A stretch of 64,000 nucleotides of DNA from NCBI GenBank assembly GCA_910574455.1, contig CAJSYZ010000001.1, positions 36,006 to 100,005 on the forward strand. The letters run 5' to 3'. The stretch comes from Trichaptum fuscoviolaceum. Lineage: Eukaryota > Basidiomycota > Agaricomycetes > Hymenochaetales > Trichaptaceae. The translations under genes and the position numbers were made by a program. Position 1 is the stretch's first letter. Each line of letters opens with the position of its first letter. Positions 10,990-21,679 of the stretch are shown in pieces. The notes beneath the pieces were generated by a model. That model made no database searches, was not told the origin of the DNA, and saw nothing but the letters and a program-made list of their open reading frames with translations.

Positions 10990-12160
10990 GAAACTGACTT
11001 GTTCCGGCGCTCCCGCATGCTCCCGTCTATTGTTGACGATCTAGAAAAGAAAGGCGTCCTCGAAGGATGCTGTAGTGAAAATTTTGGCCCGGCGGGTTCT
11101 TCTGGGAGACGCCGCCCTGGAGCTCGCTGAAAAGGTTCTTGCTCTACAGCGACTCCGCGGGACCGACTAGTCAAGCTTGCAATCCCCAGGACACTGCCAG
11201 CCACGGAAAGACCTCAAAGAGGTCTTTATAAACACCAACATAGGAGAGGGTGGGTGGATTGCGAAATGTTCGCGGTCTTCGTCGTGCGTCGCCGCTGTCT
11301 TGAGGCTCAGAGTCGTCCTTGTTGTTGTGGTTGATGATGAAGAGAGACAGTTTGGCGCATATCGTACGTGTGCTCCCGCTTGCCACGAGTCGTGGTACTT
11401 CTTCGGACTCCTTCCTTATTACCGCACAAAGGACCGTGAAGGAAGTCGAAATGCGCAAGCACACGGAAAGCATGCTTTGAAGATGAAGCAGGAGAGAAAG
11501 AGGAGGACAGCCGCAATGATGAATTAAAACAGCATTTGGCAGTCGGAGAGCGCTGCACGACGGAGTCCCGAAGATGATTTGGGGGAAGTGTATGGGAAGG
11601 AAGCGGGCTGTTCAGGTGCTTCAGCTTGTTTGAGAAGATGGAGAAAATGACAAGTACTTACATGAGCACGATAATCACGAACAATCTTGCTGGCCAACTG
11701 CAAGCCAGACAATTGGCATTATTCAGGTCGCTTCAAAGCCACGCTCGTGGAAGCTGCCTACCGTGCGCACGGATTAACGGACCACACCCGCGTCATCGAT
11801 AAAAGCCTTCCTCTTCGTGCCATGTCCAAACTGAAGGCGAAGCACTAGGACCACAAGAATACACTGGCACCTGATATGTCTGCACTTTCGAGCATCTCGA
11901 ATGGTTGTAAGTGGCATCCGACATGCGCGCCTTCGGTTCACTATCAAGGTTATCAGCTATGCGATCGCATCGCGAACGATAGAAAACGTACCTGAAATCC
12001 CCGCCCGTGTATTGCACGGGCACTGCAACAGACTTGCCACCCTCCAAGCTGCTGAACAACCTCGTCACGATTATCCTGTCCTACTGCCGCGGAGACAAGT
12101 ACTGCAGATGCGAAAGAAGGAATTCGAACAACGATGGTAGCCTTGAAGAAGCGCTCTATG
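10990..12160. other. No confident gene; scattered open frames
   Basis: Short frames are open on both strands (such as + 11177-11527 and - 11793-12068) but none shows a domain or a run of consistent splice sites. An imperfect 24-base tandem duplication follows at 12138-12190 (GCCTTGAAGAAGCGCTCTA twice). Confidence 0.3.
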
Positions 12161-12164
12161 CTTA

Positions 12165-12620
12165 GCCTTGAAGAAGCGCTCTACGCTTTGCCCCATGGAC
12201 GGCTACAGTCACAGTTTCGTTAGCTTCTTGATGCAATTTGAGCATAAATCCACTTACGTCGATGATGCAGACAGAGCACAAATTGCGTTTGATTTGAAGA
12301 TGGACATTTGTTATACTGCTCGTAACCATATTGGCGTCTGCGGCTGTGGTTGCCAGCTCCTTGCGCACATGGTTTGCTGAATGCCGCAGCGAGCGCTGGT
12401 ATTGGACGTCAATCTATTGCAAGCAAAAACAGAGGATAAGCCACTCACGTCCTTATGCTGGAAGAGTTCTGTCGCTCCATCAAAAGCGCATTTGATTCTT
12501 GTGCCCAAAAGCCTTCCCTTGCGTTCTTCGCATTCTTGCAGCCAGCTTCCGTTAGTCGCAGTTGAGACAAGGAGGAATATGCGGTCGAGGCTTTCGAAGC
12601 TTGCAGCATCATGCACAGTG
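12165..12620 (-). CDS. Uncharacterised multi-exon fragment
   Basis: Coding-like blocks on the minus strand: 12616-12447 (ASFESLDRIFLLVSTATNG, then ERKGRLLGTRIKCAFDG) ends at a good donor, GTGAGTGGC. A second block ending in LQIKRNLCSVCIID is followed by GTAAGTGG and an acceptor CTGTAG about 55 bases on. The frames of the first two blocks do not join cleanly, so either a junction is misplaced or the gene is damaged. No recognised domain. It lies inside the candidate KDZ element and on the same strand as the other left-facing cargo genes. Confidence 0.35.
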
Positions 12621-12858
12621 GTGCCACCATGTCACACGTCACGCGTGGCGCCAATCGTGACATATAAGTCACTCATTCACACATGGTTAAAATTAGTAAT
12701 GGTATGCATTAGGTAAAGTAAAATCGACGACAGTGAGCGAAAGAGACATGAGAAATAACAAACGAGTGACTGCGGTCAATGAATGATACACGAAATTAAT
12801 GAGTGATGATGATAAATAGTGGATTAAAAAGAAAGGTCCATCAGTACGAGCACCGGTC

Positions 12859-15555
12859 CTATTTGAGAGTCTTCCGACCACGGGGTATAACAACCGCTAC
12901 CGTCGAAGGTGGTGGCACTCTTGTGCTACGACGGCGAGTCTCAGGCTGAGCCCTTGTGCTGCGACGCAAAGCCGTAGTCGAAGCTTGATTTGAGTTCTTC
13001 TTAGATTTATTAGAGGCCTTCGCAGCAGCTGCTTTTGAAACAGTCTCAGCTGCTGACTTGTCCTCCTGATCAGCATCCGATTTTTTGCTGGGTCGGCCTC
13101 TGAATAAAACAAGGCACATAGGATAAGAACAAGTATAAATATTCTAATAATGATACATACCTTTTTCTCTTGTTGGCGAAGTTGGGTTGGGGGCCAGGAG
13201 AATCGATTTCAATGGATGAGATGCGAGAAGAAAGACCAGGTGTATTCAAAGGATCGGATGGGTCTTAGATACTCAGTGAGAAAGAGTGTTACAATGACAG
13301 ATAGCAAAGACTTACGATCAACCATTGCCCAATCGTCCATGTCCGTGCCAGTAGCACCTGTCTCCGAATCAACTTCAGCCGACCTGTGATCATCGACTTC
13401 CATCACGACTTCCATCACTATGTCTTGACCATTCGAACTGACATTCTTGTTGATGACATCGTTTTTCGTGGTGTCCCTGCGCGCTCGCGAGCGCAATATC
13501 CCCTTGCGGAAGATCGCACGCAGGCGTAGAGTCCTTCAGTACGCTCGCAGGTGCGGCACTTTCTTGCGGACAATCGCACACTGGAATGGAACCCGTCTGC
13601 GCGTTCGCGAGCGCAGTGCTCTCCACAGGATTGGTGTCCGTCTGCGTGTTTGCGAGCTCGGTGTGTGCTTGTGCGCTTGAGATCGTGCTCTCCGGAGCTT
13701 GGCGCATTGTAGTATCTTTCATAATGATAATGAATGTTACGATGACAGCAACGAGTTTAGAAGATAATAATCTCACCGGGATATAGCTTAGTCGTGGCAT
13801 AGGTGGCGAAAGCCTCGCCTATACCACGACTTTTGTAAATACTTGATTCTATAAAGTTTGCGTCGACGGTGCTAACCAAGAGACTTAAATCAATTGCCAT
13901 TAGATATTGTAAACAAACAAGATGTATGTATTTACCTTTTGATGATAGGACCAGACGGCCCCTTTAGAGCAAACTGAATGTGGATGATACCCTCACCCAT
14001 TTTCGTACGGCCTCGTCCTAGCGAAGCTAGGGAAACTCTTTTCAAAAATATCATGAAGCTGTGTTTGATTTCTGCACGAAGATATGATTGGTAGTGAACA
14101 GATTGTTATGAAAAACGCAAACTCACTGAAAGATAGTGTCATCGGATACACTCTGATCAAAGTGTTGCTGATTTTCGTTGTTGATGTCCTTGGCTTCGGC
14201 CTCGTACTCGTCGCGCTCTTCTTGTGATAGTTGTTGAAATAATTTCGATTCAATGTGGCGCCGTTGTCCAGCAAGTTGCGTCTTATCGCTATTCTCCGTC
14301 GCGAACTCTCGAAGTAAAGCATCGACCTCGTCTTTGGCTGCAGCTACGAAGACGGTGAAGGCAGTAACCTTCGTAGGTTTTGATCGTATACCAAGAGCCG
14401 CGGACCAAAGCTCTTCTGCAGGCTTGGGAAGTTCGAAGCCCTTGGCGCCATCGGACGACGCTGTATGTACACCGTTGCGTATCTGGGCCGCCAGCTTCTT
14501 CGCTGCCAACTTGCCCGCATTATAGTAGAACCGCCGTACACGCTGGAAATAGTCGTAAGCTACAGCAAAGACAATAGAGAAAATGACTCACATGACCCAA
14601 TTCTTTCAAGTTACACGGTCCTTCTTTCGATAGATCGTCTTCGAATTTAACGAAGAACTCTGTCAGAGCCGTATCAAAGAATGCCTTCTTCAACGGATTC
14701 TTCCTTATCGTCGGAAGGCGCAAGTATGCAGGGACAAGCTTCTGAAGGTGTTTCTTTCTGATCGTCGGAGAAATCTGAAGGGCGTCCTATCGTGGGGGGT
14801 ATACCTGTTTCGTTAACAGGTTCAACATTGTCGGACGTGCTTGACAAGTTGCAGACGGCGTAAAGGGGAGGAGGGGTAGTCGATGGTGCAGACGATGGTT
14901 GAAAGGTGGTGTCAGCTGCCGTAGAGGATGTTAAAGGGGGTGATAGGTCGTAAGGAGCGGTGCGTATGAATTCCATGACTGCGATGGACTCAAAGGGTCT
15001 GAATGAAAATATGGGGGAATGACACGAAGTACGAACCTCCATATATCGAGAGGCGTACGACTCCTTTCTCCGAAGCCCGCCGAATCCAACCGTTAGAAAA
15101 TAGACATGAAACTCTCAGTGAAGTTCTACGTACCTGAAATATTTTTTCACTCTTCACGGAATACATCGTGTAAAGCGTAGTTTGGGGCAAGGAGACCGTC
15201 ATTAATCGGCTACAAACAAAATCTTTTAGAATAATATGAAAATATCCCCAAATAAATCATATAGACCTACGACAACGGCCTTTCCATTCCGTTCCATATA
15301 CCCGACACTTATTGCTTCCTGCTGAGCTAGTGTTGCTCCGGTGACGAAGAACAGATGTTCCGGACATCTATCGTTCCACGTTGGCACTTTTTCTACGCGA
15401 GATAAGAAGAAAACATTAGCTTGGCAATTCAAAAATCCTTTTCGACAGCTCACTTCAAGGTATACATTGCGCAAAGAGCTCGCCTGCCATGCTGCAGCTA
15501 GAATATTGTGATGGTCATGACAGACCCAAAAGCCTTCAACGCACGCACTCGACAC
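12859..15555 (-). CDS. Uncharacterised multi-exon KDZ cargo gene
   Basis: Blocks in order on the minus strand: 15555-15226 and about 15220-15130 (an upstream exon set that may be a separate gene); from 14976 a Ser/Thr/Pro-rich stretch (MEFIRTAPYDLSPPLTS); a block with DTALTEFFVKFEDDLSKEG; then through a 32-base GT-AG intron AYDYFQRVRRFYYNAG and a helical, charged region with ELPKPAEELWSAALGIRSKP; a block with MGEGIIHIQFALKG; one with GIGEAFATYATTKLYP; a low-complexity repeat with STALANAQTG; and a basic tail rich in RRSTR (13119-12859). The run of exons in one order suggests a real gene. A frame change near 14700 and one near 13490 would each be mended by one base. No known domain; the basic tail suggests a nuclear or DNA-binding protein. 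Confidence 0.5.
13791..13830. repeat. Short imperfect hairpin inside an exon
   Basis: GTCGTGGCATAGGTGGCGAA is followed directly by its near-complement ending CCTATACCACGAC. It falls in the exon encoding GIGEAFATYATT, so the symmetry constrains coding sequence or reflects a local duplication. Confidence 0.6.
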
Positions 15556-15599
15556 TGTAAATCGCAGTCAGTATTGGTACTTCACCAATTAATCACGAC

Positions 15600-17875
15600 T
15601 TACCAATAGATATTCACCCCGATCTCCATTTTGCGTCCTCAATTTCAAGACGAATTCATCGCCTACTATATTGCTTCCGTGTTTCTCCTTCCTCGTGTCA
15701 AAGCGTAGGCTTTACGCAACAAGTACTCAATAGTTTGCAACGCGGGGTTTCCCGATGATGACTCATATAGAAGCATTTAGCCTTTAGAATTTAGTGACTT
15801 AATTTAGGAAAACATTCGCACCGCACATGCAATTCAAGAAGTCGTATTATGGATAACAAAAGTAGAGTACCGACTGTAAAGACAATAGTAAGCTTGAAAT
15901 GATTGGGAAGTTCTGAAATTATTCTATTATTATAGGAGAGTTCGGACTATCCCCAAGTCCACCCAATGACTTCAGCCCCTCATCGTTGATGATGATATCA
16001 CTGAAGATCTCGATGTCTGAGTCGAATCCGTCGTGCTCGCGCTCGCCGATTGTTGCTGAGGTCGAAGCGATTTCGATATCGTCAGTCGCGCGTGAGGGTT
16101 GTCCAAGTACTAATTCCATCACCTCCTGCTTGCTGTGAACTATGAGGACGCCGTCGTCGGACTCAGACTCAGAGGCTGGCACGGACTCGCTGCCGGCGTC
16201 CATATCAACGTCGGATGAGTCTTCCGACTCGTGTACATCGAGCGGGGGGAAATAATCCAGATTGTCGTCGTCGTCGGCGCCAATGTCGGTGATGAATGAG
16301 AGCTCCGGGTCGCTGACATCGCCTCGTACATAGTCGCCGGCGATGACAAACTCGTATGATGGTGGTGGGGGTCGAATAATCAATTTGAGGGAGGGGCGGG
16401 CAGAGATGCGAGCAAATCCTGCAAGTTTTCCAGCATTTGTTCGTTTGAGACTTCGCCATTTACCGTGACAGGATTCGACTCGAACTCCTGAAGGAGTTTT
16501 GTCACGAGTCCACGACGGACGACTGCTATCATCTGCAGATCAAATAGCTGAGGGCCGGGACCACGTTCCGTAGGACACTGAAAATGAGTTCCAATTACCG
16601 TCAGTAGTCGAGATTTAGATAGATAATGAAGCAATTACTATGAAGAAAGAGACGACCCAGGTTTGCGAAATTCGATTTCCCGACGTCCATGAGACACTGT
16701 GCTGACCAGTGCACACGCAGGCGGCGGTCTGACGGGCAAACGGCGCATCGAGGTCAGAGAAGTACGGTTTGATCACCTCCTTCGCGATGGTCGCGATGAT
16801 GTCGCTGCCGACACCAGTTATTTGAAGAGTGGGTAGTACTTGCAGCCCACAGCGAGCTGGGAGTGGGGGTGTTGAGGCCATGAGATCGAATAGATGGGGT
16901 GCGAAGGAAAGAGAGTGGGAAGAAATCTGTATGGTTTCAGTAGCGCGGCCTCCAGGAAATAATATTCAATCGTCTGGACAGGCGTCAGTGAAAATTGAAA
17001 GGATATGTGAGTAGGTGAAGAACTCTTGATTCCTTGACGACTCACAGTATTGGGTAGCGAACCCCCTACCGAATGTCCGATAGCCAGAACTTCGAATCGA
17101 CTATATGCAATACTAATTTAGTGACCAAAATAACTCAGATCAATACAATCACGGACCTTTCCGTAATTAAGTCATTCCGGCGCTCGGTAGCCTTTTCTGT
17201 AATTTAGTCTGTCATCAGTAACGACATACCACTGCATCTATTTTTGCCTCTTACAGCGGATCTCTAACGTAAGAGACGGCGCTTCACAATGGTCCATCGG
17301 TACAGTCATTTGAGGTCAAAAAAATGGTTGATAGCATACTTTCAACGAATCCAAGCCTGCAATCACTTCAATACGAATGTCATCTGACGATGACCTGAAA
17401 ACCACTGCGAAGATGCTTAGATAGAGATCAGGGGCGGGTGCATCTGGTACAATGAGAAGGAAGGGACGCTGTCCGCAGACGGCGTCCCGGATGGCCTCAG
17501 CCACATGAGGAAGAAGAGTGAGAGCACAGGAACGACTGAAAAGCAGTTACTAGACATGCAATGCACATTATGAAATGACGCGAAAGTGTGTCTGAAGCAA
17601 GAGACAATGCGGTACGAACATCATCTGCATCTCATCAAGCCTCACATTCGTGCCCAGCCATATCATCTCGCGAGTTGTCAAAGCTTCGTAAATTTCTCGT
17701 CAGAGCGCATGCCAATCCGCTCATTCGTAGCTACCCGTGTGCATTTGTGGCACCCAGAAAGATTAAGCTGACGAATCTGATTCCAAGCTGAGCTCCGGTC
17801 CACGTTGATACAGGAACTCCTATAGGAGTAAGTCAGCGTTTGCTTGCTCAGTTTGGAGACTATATGTCTCACCAT
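15600..17875 (-). CDS. Uncharacterised multi-exon gene(s), acidic C-terminus
   Basis: Coding blocks on the minus strand: 17875-17678; 17504-17340 (hydrophobic core GQRPFLLIVPDAPAPDLYLS, ending at GTATGC); 17045-16820 or the overlapping frame starting MASTPPLPARC at 16881; a block joined by an intron with donor GTAATT and acceptor TTTCAG to one with GPQLFDLQMIAVVRRGL; then 16383-15919, strongly acidic (GADDDDNLDYFPP, SEDSSDVDMDAG) and ending at a stop. A one-base shift separates the last two blocks near 16385. A weak block near 15700-15620 reads GSNIVGDEFVLKLRTQNG. Whether this is one gene or two is unclear. No domain recognised. Confidence 0.4.
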
Positions 17876-18228
17876 TTTCTACGAGCATATACGCTGTCCT
17901 TGAATGATAAATTCTTGGACTCGAAGTCACGCATTCATTGAAAGGGTTCATCAAGATGTATTCAATGGAAATATCTACTCTATGTACAAAATGTTCATAT
18001 AAATAACGAATAATTTACATGCGCATGTAGTCCAAGTATATTGCGAAAAATAAAATAGTGCTGTAACGAAATCAAAGTGATGGTCGCTTCGTCACTGTTC
18101 CAGAAGAGAGTCAAAGGGAACGTAAAGGGTCGTGGAGATGACGAGAAATGCGAGATGGCGAGAAACATACTAGTGACCGGGTGACAAGGATGGAGCATAT
18201 AGGGAGGCAAAGAAAGGCAACATGCAGC

Positions 18229-20999
18229 TCAATAGTCAGGGTACATCGCCTTGAAGAATACGCGTTGCGGTTTTTCATCTTCAGGCACTTCATTGTAGCG
18301 TCGGTACGTCGCTAGATCCTTATGCTCATTGTCTGGTAGAGGCTCCAGCTTCGTGATGTCTTTCACATTAACAATGATCAACCGAGACCTTCCATAGAAG
18401 GGGTCCAACTTCGCCTTGAATCCGGTCACAACCTTCTTGCCGTCGCGAATCAATTCCGTGATCTTCACGATCGTCTTCCTGTGAGGTCCTCGGACAACAT
18501 ATGCCATGTTTCCGACCGCAGGGCGATGAACGTCGAAGTCCCTGGGTTCCGCCATAAACTCGACGCCTTTCGTACCGTTCATGCTGTTGAATTGCAAGCG
18601 CGCAACGAACTTTGCATACGGCGTACCCTTGTCGCCGAGCTCCTCAGTGAGGATCAAATAAGGCGCATGGTCAGAGGAGATCGTCCAACAAGCCTGACCA
18701 CTGTTGGAACCCTGTTTACCCGCGAAGGACAAAGAACCAAATACCCTGAACTTGCCCATGATAACTCGCATTTCGTCCGACCATAGCCAGGCTCCTGTTG
18801 TGTCAAGACCTGCAATCTTGTCAGCACAGTTCCCTGATTAATTGTCAGACAAAACAATAGAACATACTTGGCAAGTCGTCGCATGAGGGTTTTCGCGCGA
18901 TCTGCTCTGGCGCAGCGTTCGAAAGAGCAGCGTTTGTCTCGTCTGTCACGACCGTATCAGACGTCTCGCTTTCACGATCCGCTAAGTACAGGATAGCAAG
19001 CTCGACATCCTCTAGACTCCTCAAGCTGGGCTCGGACGCGTCAAGATATAGCATGGACAGTCTGCATATCAAATATCAGATCAAGTGCATGCATATATGC
19101 ATTGTTCGACGAAACTCACAAGTTCACGGCGTCCGTTAGCCCCACTTTATGATGGCTCTGACTCCCGTCAAACACTACTGTCGCGGACTCTGACCCAACG
19201 CCGACGGTGCGCCCAATTCGTCCTTTACCCGAGCCACGAAGGACGTATACTTCCTTGCCAACGAACGAGGCAATCATCTCGTTTTTGTCAACCAGGCCCG
19301 ATGTTCGAGCATATGTCTTCAGCTCAACCTCGTTTCGACGTTGGCGTCGCGTCTTGTACACCATGGCTCCTGCCGAATGTTGGACGCGGTCACGATGGAT
19401 ATCATATCGCTGAAGTCCATAATTAGAATAGTGTCTACACAAGTAATTAAGCAACTTTACCATCTTTTGATATGCGCGGTCAGCCATAGTCAAGTAAGGC
19501 CCTTCGAGGGCCACGACTGGTCCTGAGCAACCAACGTCAGGACCCAGCTTGATCTCTACCCACTCTCCCAGTTCAAACAACCGTTCGAAGTCACCAGCCT
19601 TCACCTCCTGCACTGTTTTTGCCATCGATCTCCCAATTGAGACGAACGCTAAACGTTGAGTTCGTGGACGATTGAATCGTGCCGGTCCAGGTTTTTTTCA
19701 CGCGGACGCGATCGCCTACCCGCGTGAATGCGGCATTGGTGATACGAGTTGCAGCTGCGCCGAAGCCAATGAAGGCTGCCACTTGCTCAAGTGAAGGTCG
19801 CTGGATCGATTTGACAGCATGCATACCGAATACACGCAGCCGCTCAAATCCATTCTCGAACGTCCTGTCCATGAACGTATAGCGACGTTCGGAGTGCTCG
19901 ACCACCGCATACTTTGGGTCGTCTTCTAAGTTTTGACGGCGAAGACAATCCCGTACGTTTTTTAGGGTCGAATGGCGTGGGCTCCGGTCGTTCCTTCTCT
20001 TTCTCCTTTCCTTTCTCTGAAATGCGCCGCCTTTTCGATGAACGGAACCGGTAATCGTCCGCCGAGGGATTCGGCTTCGTATTGAACGACAGGTCTAGAC
20101 GAGGAACCACCCATAACGTTAGCAGGTCGTCTGTTTGGACGTCGTCCACTGGCTGGGCGTCCTCGCGCGTGGTCGATGGGAGTGTAGAATTGGCAGCCAA
20201 GGGTACGTATGCGATGTCTCCCATATACTGTCCTTGACGAACGCGTGCAAAAGAGTCGGGCTCTGCGACCGGGACGATTTGTCTCAACCGGAATAAATCC
20301 CAGACAGATCGTCGGTCCTCTTCCGGTACCAACTTCATTCTGTGCGGCATGATACCTGCTAAGTCATAGCAGGCATCCACAACTTCCTTGCGTGTCGTTG
20401 CGTACACGTATATGCGTCTCGAAAGCCCTGGGATGGCAAAGGCCTGGGCTCTAGATGGAAGGCGGGCATTGAGTTTCACCGCATATTCCACCTCTTGTCG
20501 AGACTGTCATTATATTAATTTATATATTCCGGTATGATTATGAACAAACTTACAAAGGTCGGTATGATCCACATGGATTTCAGTCCATTGAACTCCTCGT
20601 GCATCCGCTCGTCCACGCAGGAGGTATCGCCCATATGAGATGCTGTGCCGGGCTGAACTCCGGGCGCCTGGCGTTCAGCCCGCTCGTGCGCTTGAGTAGA
20701 CGTCCGGGCCCGCTCCCGAATTTCGAGCGCGACGGCCTCGGCATCGTCGTCGTTGTCGAGTCCGGCGGCTTGCTCACGCCAAAACTGCGCTATGCTGAAG
20801 TGCGAGGCGCCGGCAGTCTCCTCACCCTCGCTAACAAGGAAGTCTATGCGCATATAGTTAAGCACGACTTCAATCATGTCTTCATCTTTTGCTTACCATC
20901 CTCCCCATCCACCTCATCATCATCATCGTCCCTTCCATCTTCGACTGCAGCATCGTCAATGAAAATACGAGCCGCATCAGCCGCATTGCTTGACCTCAT
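18229..20999 (-). CDS. Spt5-like transcription elongation factor paralogue
   Basis: ATG at 20999 opens an acidic N-terminus (GRDDDDDEVDGED). A phase-1 intron (GTAAGC...GCATAG) joins it to DFLVSEGEETAG. An NGN-like domain follows: SMWIIPTF, then GLSRRIYVYATTRKEVVDA. A KOW-like motif comes next (FARVRQGQYMGDIAYVP), then LWVVPRLDL, a basic SSKRRRISEKG linker and PFDPKK, the same order as in fungal Spt5. Further KOW-like segments are VGDRVRVKKTWTGTI and GKEVYVLRGSGKGRIGRT, and the final exon 18771-18229 ends MYPDY. The acidic start, NGN and repeated KOW layout argues for an Spt5 relative, not the housekeeping gene. Two frame breaks (about 19960 and 19630) fall in A-runs, and each is mended by removing one A. 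It is divergent from the KDZ transposase, so probably element-borne cargo. Confidence 0.75.
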
Positions 21000-21679
21000 C
21001 TATTTCAAGAACATTATCAGGTCTCCACCACTTATTTCATTCCATTCACATTATTTCTCACTTTGATCTCTATCTGCTTTCAATTTGCAATTACGATGCT
21101 CGCTTTTCTTCTTAATAACACTTAATTATAAATTACAATCCAGTCTATAAATGCCCGAAACAATGAATGTGGGTGAGACGCGAGAGCGTCGTTGGGTGAA
21201 AAGAGAAATGAATGGGTAAGGGACAGAAAGGAATTTCACACGGTACAATACAAAGGGTCCTTAAGTGTTAATTTTTTGGGGGTATTTCGGGGAGGCTTTT
21301 GGTGGGCGTTCCGCCACAGTGACGCGTCACTAAGAGGCAAACTTAGTGACGCGTCACTGTGGCGGAACGCCCACCAAAAGCCTCCCCGAAATACCCCCAA
21401 AAAATTAACACTTAATGAAGGCAGCCGCTCTTAGCCGAAATTTCCTTCTTCGACTTGCACCATTACCTCCCTCCCCCTTCCCTTTGCTGCACGCTAAGAC
21501 GCGTTAGACGCGTCCCGTATGGATCTTTAGAGTAGAATGTTTCAATCTAATGTATAATAAGATGTTTTAATCAATTCACCGTCTTAACGCGTACGGAATA
21601 CGTTTCGTGTTTTGGGAGAGATTGAAACGAAGTTGCGTTGGTTGTGAGCGAACGGCAAAAAAACGAAAGGAATAACACG
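21000..21679. promoter_or_regulatory. Divergent intergenic region between Spt5-like and KDZ genes
   Basis: No coding sequence. This 680-base stretch must contain the promoters of both divergent genes. It holds the perfect hairpin at 21261-21415, and several ACGCGT words inside the hairpin and at about 21488-21585. ACGCGT is the MluI-box motif bound by G1/S regulators in yeasts; a regulatory role here is only an inference. Confidence 0.4.
21261..21415. mobile_element. Perfect 74-base-arm hairpin, MITE-like, TTAA ends
   Basis: Left arm 21261-21334 and right arm 21342-21415 are exact reverse complements around the 7-base loop AGGCAAA (paired positions sum to 42676). Both tips are TTAA, the target site of piggyBac-type elements, though because the tips lie within the palindrome a duplication cannot be proved. 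Each arm also contains the self-complementary AGTGACGCGTCACT. It would extrude as a cruciform or fold as RNA. Origin as a fold-back miniature transposon is likely. Confidence 0.85.

Noticed and set aside
10680..11204. 174-residue minus-strand ORF
   Set aside because: It crosses the tRNA-like sequence and the TATCGGATACA repeats; no coherent protein.
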